Part shown: one piece after another, positions 1-28,300 of the stretch
How positions within the stretch are numbered: the first letter of the stretch is position 1
Layout of the letters: each line of letters opens with the position of its first letter
Assembly (NCBI GenBank): GCA_023079485.1
Contig: CM041115.1
Location: 47,954,156-48,018,155 of the forward strand
DNA from: Archilochus colubris
Lineage: Eukaryota; Chordata; Aves; Apodiformes; Trochilidae
Direction: 5' to 3'
Length of the DNA: 64,000 nucleotides
Notes under the pieces: generated by a model
Databases searched by the model: none
What the model was told of the DNA's origin: nothing
Seen by the model: the letters and a program-made list of their open reading frames with translations, nothing else
Program-made: the position numbers and the translations under genes

Positions 1-3000
1 AAAGTTACAAGTATTTCTTTTTAATTCATTATTTAACCCTCATGGTTTTTATTGTTTCATTTATATCTGCTTTGATGCTGATTTGAAAGTGCGATACAAT
101 TTTATGTTTTTTTCTTTAATGTAAACACAGCTGAAAGACTGGTGTGGGGAAGTGTGCACGAAGCACAAGATAATCAGTACAAAACAATCACCAGCTTGTT
201 GCCATCTGTACAAAGCAGCAGTTGGAATATAGATAAAATTCTCTCTCTTTTCTGTTTATAGTTGCCTGGTTAACTGGGTTGCCTAAGCTAGTAAGCTTAA
301 GAAACAAATTTTAGCTAGGAACTTCTGTCCAAGGCCACGTTCGTACTCTGTACTACAGGCACTGTGGGAAGGTAAAAAAACATAAAAATGTTTTTTAGTA
401 TTGGTGAACAGGTTGATGAACAGTTATTGGTAAATAAACCACTATCATAGTGAACCATAGGTCCTGGAGGGCTTTTCACAGTTGGTGACTGCAGGGGTGG
501 CCTTTGGAGGCTTTTCCATAGATGTGGAGTTCTACCAGGAAGGTTAAAGACAACAATTGAACAGCAAGCATGGTATGTGGAGATTTAAGGCCATTGGGGG
601 GAAACAGAGGTGCATCCAACAGAATCAGGTAATTACTCTCTTTCGCTTTTGTGGCAGAAACATCTCCTATCTGTAGCAGAGCACCAGGTGCTCTCATGTG
701 TGAAAAAGTTCGAATAGTGTCTTGGAATTTTTGAAGTTTGAGTGTGTTTTTTTTTTTATTTTGAGGGGTTTTTTTGTTTTTTTTTTCATTTTAGATAGAC
801 AGTGATGGTAACATACAGGAATATCTAAATTTTAGTCAGATGATTTCTTTGTTATTTTTGTAGCAATACCAGTGTGGTGATATCAGTTCTGACCAATATT
901 TAGACACTGCAATTTTTCTAAAATCCATGCCTAAATATTTGCAGCAGTAAGAGTTTTCTCTACCCTAAGAAAATACTAGGTTTTTTTTCAAGGCACAAAT
1001 AATTTTTAATGGAATGATAAGAGGAAATAAAACAAATTGTTTATGTAGTTACAGAGCAATAGAAGTTGTAATGAGTCAGTTCTTTATACAAAGGTCTGAT
1101 GTTTCACTGCATCAATGTAATTATAAATGGCTTGATCCCAGCACTAAGATACTAAATACAAACTTAAAAACATCCTTACATTACCATGCACCTTAAATGG
1201 GCTCTTTGGCATTTCTGGCAGCCTCTTTAGGAGATAACACAGTACTGTTAGAGATCTCTGTGTAGAAACCTTCATGCATTTGTGTGCCAGATTTATCACA
1301 TACAAAAATTGAGCATGTTAGATTTATGCATGGAAAAAAATAAATCTGAGAGTATATTGAGTATCCTTGCAGTCAAGAAATGTGAATGTCACTTTTATGG
1401 GACTGTTGGCATGTACTGAAACCCAGGTAGTGATTAATGATGCCTTTCTCAATTTGAGACCTGGCAGGATAGTGTCCACTTTTTGCACATTCATAAATTT
1501 CTTGTTTCAGGAATATATCAGCCCAAGATTAACTGTTTAACTTCTATAATAACTTCCTTCATGTACCACTTTCAGGTCATGACTTCCTCAGTAAAGGACT
1601 TAAAGGACTGTGGCAATGTTTCCTGCCAATTGTGCAATAGGCAGAGATATACCCATGGGCTCTGAGAGACACTGCAGTGTGGGACCAGAACAGGCAGCTC
1701 AGATCCCTTGTCTCACTGTACCATATCTGATAATCTTCCTTAATCTTCCTCTGTTTGGATGAGGTTATTTCTTTGAGAGTTTCTGCATGATTACAAGAGA
1801 GGTGTTTAAGATTTTAAGATAAGTTTTCTGGAGAAGAAAAGTAATTCCTTACTGTCCTTTGAACAAGATTTATTTGGAGCATTAGTATGGGATTTCCTTC
1901 TCTATTATTTTATTGTTATTATTCATTACAGAAAGTCCTTTTGGAAATACGAGGTTTGTTCTTTTTTGCATTGTCACAAAGTCAGATGGATGGTAAGAGT
2001 GCTAAGTGTAGCCCCGCCCTACTCTCCTGTACGGAGTGATAGATTGCACCCATGGATTTCATGATGGATTTAGTCAGAGGAGCCAGTACGCCATAGTTTA
2101 GATGCCAGTCCTGGACTCTTCATTGTGATGTGTAATGAGTTACATATAAGTGCAGCATTGAGCACTGAAGTTTATTCATGTGGAGTACAGGGTATGTATA
2201 CCTTTTCTGGTGAACACAGTAAAAAAAGCAATGTATTCAATGTATTATTTTCAGTCCTTTTCAGTGTCTCTGTTAGCAATACCTAAATATGTCATGTGCT
2301 GATTTTAGAAGGAAGACTTAAGGATCTGAAAGTTCTGCTCAGTTTTCCTATTAACAACAAAATACTTCCTTGTAACCACATGATGAAGGAATAAGGTGAA
2401 GTGATTAGCCATGCGTTGGGCAGAATGTGCTTTTGTTTCTGAGCAGGATGGCAAAGCAGAGGAGCATTTAATCTCTGTTATTGTTGACCAAGTAATACAC
2501 ATAAATTTTAAGATGATGGAAATATCCTATTCAAGTTCTAAGGAAGATTGAAATATTATCAGTGGAGTTTCAAAGCACTAAGAATTAAGATTTTCGTGTT
2601 TAACATTTTAGTGTTTAACATTTTAATTAATGAGAATGATTAAAAACTGTTTGGAAATACAGAGACTTCTGATCCATGATACCTATTTCTACCCTCCAGT
2701 TGCTGAATAGGATTTTTTTTATAACTGGTTTTTTTTGAAGTCTGGTTTATCAGCACCCTGTGAAAGAATACATGCAAATTAACTCAGCTAGTACCAAGAA
2801 AATGTGTTTTGAATTACTGTATAGAGGGCAAAAAAGAACATTTTAGGAATGTTCTGCCTGGAATATTTCAGGTTCATCTGCAATTTGCACTAAAGGTTAT
2901 CTAAAAATGAATGTAATTTCTCTTGAAGACACAGGCATTAAACAGGAGCTTAGTACCTAGAAGTACTACTGTATCTGTGATTTGCTGCTTTACATACCTG

Positions 3001-3126
3001 TTTACTTAATTACACCTAAAAAATAACTGAACAGTGTTGAATAAGGACAGTGTTGTATGCATCCCTTTTTATATATTTTTGTGTCCTTTTTCCTTACATA
3101 TATATTTGCCCTTGACACATCTTCAG
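1..3126 (+). other. PDE8B: PDE8B intron, left-truncated by the window edge
   Basis: I see no exon here. The next PDE8B exon upstream should encode the end of the PAS domain, and I could not find it in these bases. The sequence is A+T-rich with short T runs (about 748-786). The only open frames are short, unrelated to PDE8B and unsupported. The stretch is called intron because the first recognisable exon at 3127 begins with an acceptor and is clearly internal to the gene. Confidence 0.7.
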
Positions 3127-17765
<14,639 letters not shown>

Positions 17766-19172
17766 CACGAAGGCAAGAAGTCCTTTTGATTTACCAGTTT
17801 CACTGTGAATCACTTACTGACTTGGCTAAAAGGGGGATACTGCTTCTTTTCCTGTGAAATTAGGACTGCATGGCAAGAAGGAAATACTCATCACTTTTAA
17901 GCTTCTCCAAGTCCTACAGAAAACTGTTTTCAAAAAATGCTACATAACCCACAGACAAATAAGTGCTCTTTGGAAGTAATATTTTGTGGCAGAAAATGTA
18001 TTTCTGAAACAAATTTCTAATGCTGAATATGCATTTGTCAAATCTTTGATTGATACAACTGCATTTACTAACACTTTACACAATTGTTTCTCAGACAATA
18101 AGGTAACCCAGTCACCAGTAATATAAGAATGGGTTAGCAAATAAGCATCAAAACATATGTTTATGTTACATAAATTGGTTTAAATCAGTGTTCCACAGCT
18201 CTCTGAATCTTAGTTCTAAGGAGAACACGCACAGCAAAACAAGTAAACCTCAATAAACTGGATACAGAAAAAAAACACCATTTAAAACAACCTTCATATT
18301 ACAGAGCACCACCTGTTCTTCATTCTTTTCCATATAAAATCTTGAGAGAAGCTAAATTCCCTTAAAATTTGTCAATTTAATGGAATAAAACAAGCATGTT
18401 CTGTATAACTGGTGCCAACTTAGAGATGTTACCATGCACTGCTTCTTCACCAAATATTACACGAATTCCATTGGGCCACTTAATCAACATCCTTTGTTAT
18501 ACATACAGTCATCAATTTTATTAAACTGATCTAAAAACGTGATACTTATTTCTCAGATGAATCCATCACTTTTTAAACAGTTTCCAGGTTATAATTTATA
18601 ATAGCATTATAGTTTGTACTGCTTTTTTGCTCCTAATAAAATACTCTTATTTAGTGATGTTAAAAGTATTTCAAAAGATGTAAGTAAGTTAGAAATCAAA
18701 CGTAGTTTTTCATTAGCTTTAAGTATTTAATTCATGCCAAAGCTTATAAAGCACAAAGGCATATTTTGTACATCTCATTTTAATCACATGCAGAACATGA
18801 ATTCAAGTTCAAATTTTAAACAACTCTCAAACTTTTCATTTAATAAATACTACCAGAACTCCTGATTTTAACACTGTACACTCCAGGCAGCAGGCAAAAG
18901 CATTAGAGCTGTGGCTGCATTTGAAGAAGCAGTCCACTACTCATTAAAAGGAAAGGTTTTAAGACATTCTTTTTACCTTCCCTATGCTCTATCAAGAATT
19001 AAACACAGTAAAGAAAAAACAAACAAACAAAGAAACAAACTCCAGAGTTTAGACTTCTGTGGAAGAAAAGTGACAATGATTGTTGTTTACTGCAGATACC
19101 TTACATAATGTGCCAACCTTTTTGTATGTTTTGTACGAAGTTCTGAAATAAAAGGAAACATTCGTAAAATGT
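17766..19172 (+). other. PDE8B: PDE8B 3' untranslated region
   Basis: Non-coding sequence downstream of the stop, A+T-rich. AATAAA motifs occur near 18252 and 18384 and, most distally, at 19147-19152 in a good context. No open frame here continues PDE8B. The distal end is inferred from the last AATAAA plus about 20 bases; shorter isoforms are possible. Confidence 0.6.
19147..19152 (+). terminator. PDE8B: Likely distal PDE8B poly(A) signal
   Basis: Canonical AATAAA about 1.4 kb after the PDE8B stop, followed by U/GU-containing sequence (tgtatgtgcag). It is the last AATAAA on this strand before the region assigned to the convergent WDR41 3' end. Confidence 0.55.
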
Positions 19173-19489
19173 ATGTGCAGAGAACTGTATATATGCTATA
19201 TTTTTGTTAGAATTGTAATAGAACTTTCCATTTGTCATAGCAAAGGCAGGTTGCTGTGTAAGAATTGAAGGATGGTGTTTCTGGTGAAGTATGTTTATTC
19301 ATTCTTTCTTATCTATTGCAACATTTTTCAGTGGATTTTTACTCAGATAAGCTGAACCTTTGTCTTTTATACTGAGAACTGTTTGCTTTTACCATTCCTT
19401 TATGTAGAAAGCACTAGCTCTCTGTGGTTGTACTTTAACTATTCTGGTGACTGAAGAGCCATTGCAGCTTGCATTAGAGAAAAGAATTT

Positions 19490-22241
19490 CACAAGACTCA
19501 AAGTTTTGTCATCTTTATTTAATTTGTTACATACAGCAACACTGTATTGATGACATCAACGTAAAATATTTCAATTCATTTTTTGTCACACTTCTGTCAC
19601 AAGGAAGAAAACATGAATGGTAGAAGGAACTAAGAAATAAAGGTCTGCTTCAGTTCTGCTGTCAAGGTGTTACTATGGAATCAGTATATTTTTTAGAAAA
19701 TCCTATGTTTCTTCCCACAGTCAGAGACTAAGCAAAACGTAATTTGTGTGGAGATATTTCCTCTTTAGGAGTAAAATTCAGCACAGACTGTTATCTGCCA
19801 GTTATGTCAAATCTCCTAGGCTCTGAACTACCCACGCTGACTTACAACTGCTTGTTTCATGCCCTTGGCAGTGCACAGATATGTAAAACAGTTGCCTTAG
19901 AGTTATAAAAGTTTGAAGGGCAGGTCTGATAAAGATGTCTAGTTTCACAATGTGAACATACAGAATGCTGTGCCACTGCAAGGCTGAAAAATAAATTTAC
20001 AAGGACACAAGATGGAAGTAAAACTTCTAAGCTGATCACACTACTTCTACTCACTTCAACTCCCAACAGCAAGTTACAAACTCTTATTTAACAGGAGTAT
20101 GCTAGTATAGCCTTACTGTGTTCACTGTTACACTCCAAGTTCATTTGTAAAACAAGGAACTCAATTTCAATACTTTCAACTTGTTCATCTTTAAAGAAAG
20201 AGGCCTTTAGGAGATCTACTACCAATGGAGTGTATCTTAGAACAATGGCACTTTTGACAGATATAAATATTTATACATGTATGCAGGACTATTTAAGGAT
20301 GAATTAACATCCCTGTAAAACACATAGTGAGTTTTGTGACTAGAACTGTTCAGTTAAATATCTTTTTCTTTACCAAAGAAACACAAGAAATAAAGTCACT
20401 TATAAGCAGTCTCATAAAATAATGAAATAGCTGCTCTCATGGTATAGCAAGAGATAATAAAGGTTTCAGTAACAATGTGTAAACATACAGTTTACGTACA
20501 ACTAAACAGTTACTTCTCACCTGCAACAGGGAAAAAAGAGCCAAAGAGAAACTGATCTCCCCAACTTGTAATTGGGTAGCCAAAAATGCAACAATTGCTG
20601 ATAAAAACAAGCTGAAACAATGCAGACTGACAGGCAGAAAGGTTTAACACATATTTTTCCCCCAATTTTAACACAAGATACTCAAAGGCATGTTAATCTA
20701 AACAGCTTTCCTGTGCTGGCTTATAGAATAGCCACCCTGAGCTAAGAACATGCAGCTCAGGACTTAATACTGACTTAAATTTCCTGAATTCAAAAATATT
20801 AAAAGATGAGTCATATTGAATTGAAGTCATATTGAAATAGGTCATTTTGACCTCTGTACTCAAACAGATTTAGCCCTTTACTTGTAACTAACTACTGCAG
20901 CCACTGGAAGTCTGGAATTACAGTCCTGTCTCCTGCACTGAAAACAATTCTCACTGATTCAAAGGGAAGAGATGGTACCAAGAAGGTGCATGAGACCTAG
21001 TCCTGAACTGTTTAACTGCTTGACCTTCTGAGCAGTCCCAAGGACAGTGGCATCCCTCTTCCAGATGGCTTTGCAACCTCTGAGTTTCCAGACTCCCTCC
21101 TTCCCTAGCTCTTCTCTTTTTGAATGGTAAACTACTCCTACTCTCATCCTCCTTCCCATTTTTTTGTATCAGCTTTGGGCTTAACTTTGCCTTTTCTTTC
21201 TCTTTTTGCTTCTGGGTATTTGTTGCTTTGGTTTGGGATTTTTGGTTTAGCTTGAGGGGTTTTTCCTACTCTTGTTAGCATGCAGATTACTGCTGCTACC
21301 TCAGATTTGGAAAAAGCATTGTGTACTTAGAACTTGAAACGCTAAAATACTATTTATCCTTAAAAACTTGGTGCAGGTTTCTCTGCAGTTTTCTCAGCTA
21401 AAAATTTAGTTATTATGTGTCAGAAGTGTTTTGCTAGTATTGAATATATCAGCTGCTACTGCTTAATAAAGTACTTTACATCCTGAAAATCCATAGTAAG
21501 GCCAGTTCTTTTTATTAGATACAAATTAATTTGATAAATGCATGATAGACAAAGCTAAACTGATCACACTTTATGCTGGACATCATAATGGGGCTGTATA
21601 AACTCCAGTGGTGCATGTTAACTCACAGTAAAATGGTAGCTATTGCAAGGGAGGAGTATCTACGTACCCTAAATCACAAAAAATTAAAACCTGACAAACC
21701 ACCATCACCTACTTTTCTTGCTTTTACTCTTGGTACAGGATTGTAATTTACAATGCAAAAATTGGTTGGTTGGGATTTTTTGTAGATACATAAACATGAG
21801 CCATCAGTGGCTAAAGTTTAGTTTCAAGAAAAAAAGTTACTCAGTTTTTTTTTTGGTGCTTCCTTTCTGCACTTAAGACTGCAGAATGGCCCCAATTGCT
21901 TTGATTATGATACATCTATGAATTTTCACAAATCTTAATTTTAACATAAATCCATGTTATTTTTAAACATTACGAATAATACAGAAACTATCTAAGGAGT
22001 CCTCATTATCTTTAGTCTCTCAAGAGAACGTAATTTCTGCTAACAGGACAAGCCAAATAAGTTTCAACATGCAAAATTCTCCTTCGAGAAGAGCAGTAGC
22101 AACTAACATAAAATCCAATACAATCCATAACACTAAGTGTAAACCTTATTGACAGTCACTTTCCCAGTAGCTCAGACTTCCCTTTACACTCCCATTTAAC
22201 ACGCATTCAGCTTATACATACAAAGCCTGTATCTGACCAAC
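19490..22241 (-). other. WDR41: WDR41 3' untranslated region (outer limit uncertain)
   Basis: Downstream of the WDR41 stop on the minus strand. There are two good AATAAA candidates: plus-strand TTTATT at 21511-21516, giving about 0.75 kb of UTR, and at 19514-19519, giving about 2.75 kb. The second lies in a clean poly(A)-site-like context (aattaaataaagatgac on the minus strand). No coding potential is seen. If the distal site is used, the WDR41 and PDE8B transcripts end only about 0.3 kb apart. Confidence 0.45.
19514..19519 (-). terminator. WDR41: Candidate distal WDR41 poly(A) signal
   Basis: AATAAA on the minus strand (TTTATT on plus), facing the PDE8B poly(A) signal across about 360 bases. 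The alternative proximal signal is at 21511-21516. Confidence 0.4.
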
Positions 22242-22394
22242 TTAAAACTTCAGCTGCACATCACCATTTTGTGCCAATTTTTGAAAGAGTGTTAAGCTGC
22301 GGAGTCTGGATTCTCGTTCACCATCCTTCCACAAAATAATCAGGTGATCAGCAGAGCATGTAGCTAGTCCCAGTTCACCAAAGTACAGAAACAT
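22242..22394 (-). CDS. WDR41: WDR41 coding exon 13 (last, with stop)
   Basis: Encodes MFLYFGELGLATCSADHLII followed by LWKDGERESRLRSLTLFQKL and AQNGDVQLKF, then TAA. It forms the final WD blade and the C-terminal tail. The acceptor on the minus strand is tccttgcag. The family ending (LRSLxLFQKLxxNGD) is clear. Confidence 0.96.
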   Translation of the reverse strand: MFLYFGELGLATCSADHLIILWKDGERESRLRSLTLFQKLAQNGDVQLKF

Positions 22395-25300
22395 CTGCAA
22401 GGAAACAAGTACTGACAATGACACTGATATGAGATTGTCCACTTGCTTAAATGCCTGTTTATAGCTGGACTAAACAAATACTTGTGTCTGAAATGGCTCT
22501 GCTTGAACATGGGTACAATGCATTTCTAAATGTTTGAGATGTCATGAAATCGCTACATGAAAAAAGCCTCTTAAAACACTTCACACTTTTAGGTATCAGT
22601 TCAGAAAAAGCAATAAAGCCTTGCAGATGGGGAAGTTAAGGTACAGAACATTGAAGAAACTTGTTCCAAGTCAACAGTAGAAGAGTGAATCCCTTGCATG
22701 AACTCTGTTTGGCTTCCTAGGAAGAGAAGCCACTGTTCTGTTCACTTTGGTACACTGTCCCCTTCCTACATGGAACCACAGGCTACCATGACTAGGCCTG
22801 GAAAGGGTAAAAGAGTACACAACTGTGACAGACATCAGCATGTGCCTGGTCACACAGAGGAAGCCAAACCAGCAGGAACTGCAACACGGGAAGAAAGGTC
22901 AGAGGGATTTTTCAAGAGCATTGGTCCTCTCAAGTCAAAGAATCACGGGTTGGAAGGGACCTCTAGAGGTCATCTAATCCAACCTGCCTGCAGTAAGCAG
23001 GGACACCCTCACGTAGTCATCCCTGACCTCCACAAGGCTGTCTAAAATGAGCCCCCAATTGCAGTTCAACACAACAGCCAATGGAACCAAGTCATATGAC
23101 ACCACTATAGCATGGTTGCAGTTTCCTGACTCTTCAGCTTGTTGAAGGGATCTGCCCAAGAGGAGTGTTCAGGCCCAGGACTGTGCTACAGCCAACCTGC
23201 TCTGGGAACAGCCACTTACTAGCTTAGCAGTTCCAGCAGAAATACACTGGCCAAGCCCACATCTTGGACCACCACATTTCATCACTGCTCAACACTTCCA
23301 ACCTCAGTCTGCCCAGAGCTTAATAATGGCATTAGACCACTGGAGGAGATCATGTTCACCATCATCTGTTACTCCTCAGCAAAGACCCAACACGTGTCTC
23401 TCATCATTTCTACTGTGCCTCTTGCTGCTTTACACACTATGTCCTCTTCCTTAGAGAGCAGCTTTCCACACTAACAATAGGGCCTCTTTCAACAGTTTTT
23501 CAAAAGAAATACTGTAGAGACAGGCAGAAAGCCTTGCAGAAAGGTTCACCTTAGATATTCTTCCAGATTCTAGAAAATCTTCCAGCTTTTGGTAGTAGCA
23601 GTTCTGAAATCCGGTCTCATGAAGACCTCTGAACAAAACTACTCCAGAACCATGCCACTCCTCTCAACCTGTTATTCCTCTGCTTCAACCAAGAATGTGT
23701 ATGGAAGTACACTGTAAGAAAGTGATTTACTACTCCAGTAGGTTCATTAGACAGGAAGAATTGTGGAGCAAAAATGCAACTGAAACCAAAAACATATCCT
23801 ATCAGGAAGACATAAGCATGTCATAGTACCTGATCTTAAATTAAAAGACCTCCTCAAGGCTCACAGCACAGAGGGATAAGAAATTCCTGAATGAGTTTTG
23901 GTTTTTGTGAACCTTTGTTTATATTGTAAACTTAAGACAAAATCTAGAGCAAACATGCAGTTCGCAGCTGTATTATTTTCAGTCTGCAAAGAAACCAAAT
24001 ACCCCACCAAATTATCTGTAACATGTATGTATGTATGTATCTGCACATTCAGTCCTCTGGCACCAGTGAGTGCTTGAGATCTCATTAGAACTTTAAGTCA
24101 GTGTCTGCTACTGTTCTCATGCCGCACTAAATATACCACTATTTATAAATAAATGTGTTTAAAGCCTCCAGAGCCAGACACTCTTACAGCTGTTTAAGAA
24201 ACTTTGCCAAAATTACGTTAGGAAGAGGAATTCACCTTTCCTTATTCTTACTAAAGCTGACCTACCTGTACAGCTGATGAATGACCAATCAAATCACCAA
24301 CCAGCTCCAAGAAATACATAGGTGTGTTCTCCTGCATCTTCTTAGCAGCTTGGGTTGTCTGCTTGTTTGCCCTTCCAAATCCCCACATGTTGAAAAACCC
24401 TGAAAAAAACAGTTTGGCAAAAGTCACAAATACTATTTATTTTGTCTAGCTACAGGGAGAACTACAGGAGTTGCATAAAATCTACAAGGAAGACAGTCTG
24501 CACTGCAAAATGACAGAAGCATTGTACTGTGCAGCACTTCTACATCTGGATGATTAGTCTTGAGCAGAGAAGACATAAGCATGTAATAGTACCTGATCTT
24601 AAATTAAAAGACCTCCTCAAGGCTCACAGCACAGATAGATAAGAAATTCCTGAATGAATTTTGGTTTATATGAGCCTTTGTTGAGCCATAGCTCCTTTGA
24701 CTTGTAACCCAATATAGCAGACATGTTGAATTACTCACCTGCATGAGACAATATATGGATTTACCAAGAAATCCAAGGACCACCTAAAAAAACGTAACTG
24801 GAGGGCTTCAGTTTCCCTCTGGCACCTGTTATCTTTTGATTGAACACAACACATTACTTCTTCTTACAAAGCCTGTAAGCCTCCCTGTTGTTATGTGGTG
24901 AATATTTGGTTTCCTGTTACCCTTTTTAAATTGTCTTCTCAACCCCTACAACTTACAAACCTGTTGGAACTGGCTCAGCCAGCAGCTGCTGCTTTTCTTG
25001 AAGCTCCCAAATGCGTACACTGCCATCTTCTGAACAAGAGATCAGCTGCCTGTAAAAAAAGTTAATAAACAACACACGCATAGGTACTCATCTGCACAGG
25101 TAACTTCTTGGTTTTTCTATAAGAGTCAGAAAGAGCTTTAGGTTCTACTCAAGTTTGATACAGCTCTCAAATGTAGCAGGATATTTAGATGTTCCATACA
25201 AAACAAGGTGTATTTATAGCAGGACAAACTATAAGGGACTTGTAAAATAGATGGGAAAAATTTGATCACTTTCAATCCCATTTGAAAGCACACCACTGTA

Positions 25301-28300
25301 AACAAACTAAAAAACCCCAAATCTAGATTCTGCACACAGTTTCACTAACTGGCTTGCTAACTGTACCACTAACTAAGCTTACTTTCATTGAGCAAAATCG
25401 TATTTTTGATTACGGAAAAGTGAAAAAAGAAAACACTCAGTTTCTTTGCATATTTAGAACAGTTCAGAACAGCACGTGTTTACAGGACCAAGGCCATAAC
25501 TCATCTTCTGACAGACTTTTGCTCCACTGAACAAGATTTTAAAGGGATTCAAGAACACAAGGATTAGATTTTATACATGTAGCAAATTGTCCAACTTGGC
25601 TGTCAGAATAAGTTACAGCTAGAAATTCAGTACTAATGAACAAAGACTGGAAGTTACTATTTTTTGTTAAAGCATTTCAGTTGTTACAAAATATTTAGTG
25701 CAAAATATTTAATCAATTTGCTACAGGCCTTTACTTTATAGAATTAAAACGCCATTAAGCTGTATTTTCACAATGTAGACAAAAATTCTTAAGTATAATT
25801 TTGAAAATAGCCAAGATATCTTACTTTAAGCCTGCACCCAAGTATAGTGGATTATAGTTTTTTCACACTGAATTACAATTATGAATTTTCAAAAATTGTA
25901 TCAACAACCTCTACCTACTAAAAGCAGATCAAACTAAAGATGAAGTCTCTACCCTAGAAATCAGATGTAGCTTTGCAGACTGTCTCTAGCCACCCTTCCA
26001 AGTTCTGCCTTTCTTTACTGCATTAACAAAACGTACCATGACTCGTACCTGTTTGGAAGCTTCTCGATGTGCAGTACAGAGGAGTCGTGAGCAGTCCTCT
26101 GGCAGGCAATCACACGCTTCATTTGAAGATTATATACGTATATGCCTTTCCCAATAGCTGCAAACACACACTGGAAAGAAAAGGCAATGAAACAACTTAC
26201 AGAAACAGATTCTGAAAGATCACCCTCCATGTAATGGATTTCCAGCAGTACTATGACACCATCTTGCCCACATTATCTATCTTGTTTCTACCCTCATGTT
26301 ACTGCTTTATCCCAAACATATAGAATCAACGAGTCATAGAAATAATATTGAAATTTTATTTTTGAGGAAATAAGAGGTATCCTACTATTCTCTAAGTAGT
26401 TGTTTTATTTCTGTGTTTTCATCCTATAAACTACAATCTACAAGGAAACCAAGGATACTGAATCAACGTATTTCTGCAATTAAACATTTATGTTCTTACA
26501 GTAAAATAATGTTCTGTGTTTTGACAAATTTTTGATTTATCAAGAAATACTGAGTACAAAAGAAGCTGTTCTGCATTTTTGCCTTTTTTTCTTTTAAATT
26601 TGAAGTGAAGATGCAGAAAGAGGTCTTGCTCAAGCATTTGGGTTCTATTAAGCATAGAAAAAGAACTCTCACAGAAATGTACTGCACAATACTGCAAAAA
26701 TCTAGAACCATTTTGCATTCAATGTTCTTCTTCAGAAAAGTGCAGGAATTCATTCTGATAACCATCACAGCCCTAAAAAACCACGGTTTACAGATCACTG
26801 AAGCTGGACCCTGTCATGACTTGTAATTATTTTATAGAGAATAAATGTATCAGGTGTGTACTACACCTGATAAATATTTGGTACCAGAGGAGTGCAAAAT
26901 CCTCCCACTCGGTACATATTTGGGTTCTTTAATATACCTTGCTTAGGTGATGGCATTTCCACAAATAGCCTTCTTCAGCCACACAGCCCAAACATTAATG
27001 TCTCATAAGCAGTTTATACTACACACTTGTTAACATTTTGTAAAATTGGTAACACAGAGTTGTTGACTAAGATTTCCTATATATATTCAACCATGTTTTG
27101 ACATCAAGGAAAAAAAGTTTTTTAAAAAAAAGCACCTGTTTTTATTATACTCCTGGTTTGGTGTGAGGCTCTATTCAATACCCTTCCACATCACTCCTTC
27201 ATTCCTATAGCTCAGCCTTTTCTCCCTTACAGTCTTCCAAACTGAAACAGGCTTGTGAGTTTCATAAAGTCTCATAGCTTTGCAAATTATATTCTTCACA
27301 TATCAATTTTTGATTATTTTTTTTCTTGGATATGCCCCAGCAAAACCCTGATCATTTCAAACCACAAGAAAATAAGTTAATGGATCATAATTTGTACACA
27401 TATCTGAACAGGCAAGTTCAAAACACACACGTCTCAGGTTATTGCTGTTGCCTCATACTGCAGAACCTTTACTTTCACATTTGTTTCTGAATAATGTTTT
27501 GCCTGTAAACACAAAGTCCAATTAGACAAATGCATGTTCTCCAAACACCTAACTATCAACCCTGCTGGCAAAGTCCCTAACAGAGTAAACATAAATTTTA
27601 TTTTATTTAACATGAAGAACAGTGGTCTGCTTTTAGGTTACAAAGTAATTCATGATACAAGTCCATTTTTTCACCATTTTCTAAGTAGAAACTTTACAAT
27701 ACAGACAGCTCAGCCCTAAAATCACCTTCTATTTCAGGATTTAACACTACAACCACCTTTTCTCACCATCAGGCAAAACTCTCATAATAACTAAAATTCT
27801 GCAGCAATTTGTTTAGTTCCATTAATGGAAGAAAGTCCTCAGCAGCCTCAGATTTCACATTCAATGTTTTAACTACTTCTGAACTTCCCAAAATTTCCCC
27901 CCCCCTTAAAACACGTCATGTAGCTATCAAAGCCTGCATCCAGGCTTTTCCACAGATTTATTCACTGAATAAATTCACTGAATTCTGACAACCTTTTTTC
28001 TTTATCAGTCCCTTGCAATGGCCCTACAAGGCCCAAAACAGAATCCTACTGTACCCCTGCTATAAAAACATCTTTTCTTTCGCCTCTTATACTTGGTAAC
28101 ATTCCATAAGAGGAAATAATCATCTGAGGGCTTTTAGTGTTTCCTGAACACTAGTTGGGTTCTGCCTGAGTATTTTGATCAAGAACTCTTGGATTATCTC
28201 CAAAGTGTGATAATAGGAGTTTGGATTTTTGATCCATATTTGCCCTCTTTACAACTGCCCATCCAAACAGAAGCAGCAGGATTTATTTACTAATAAGCAT

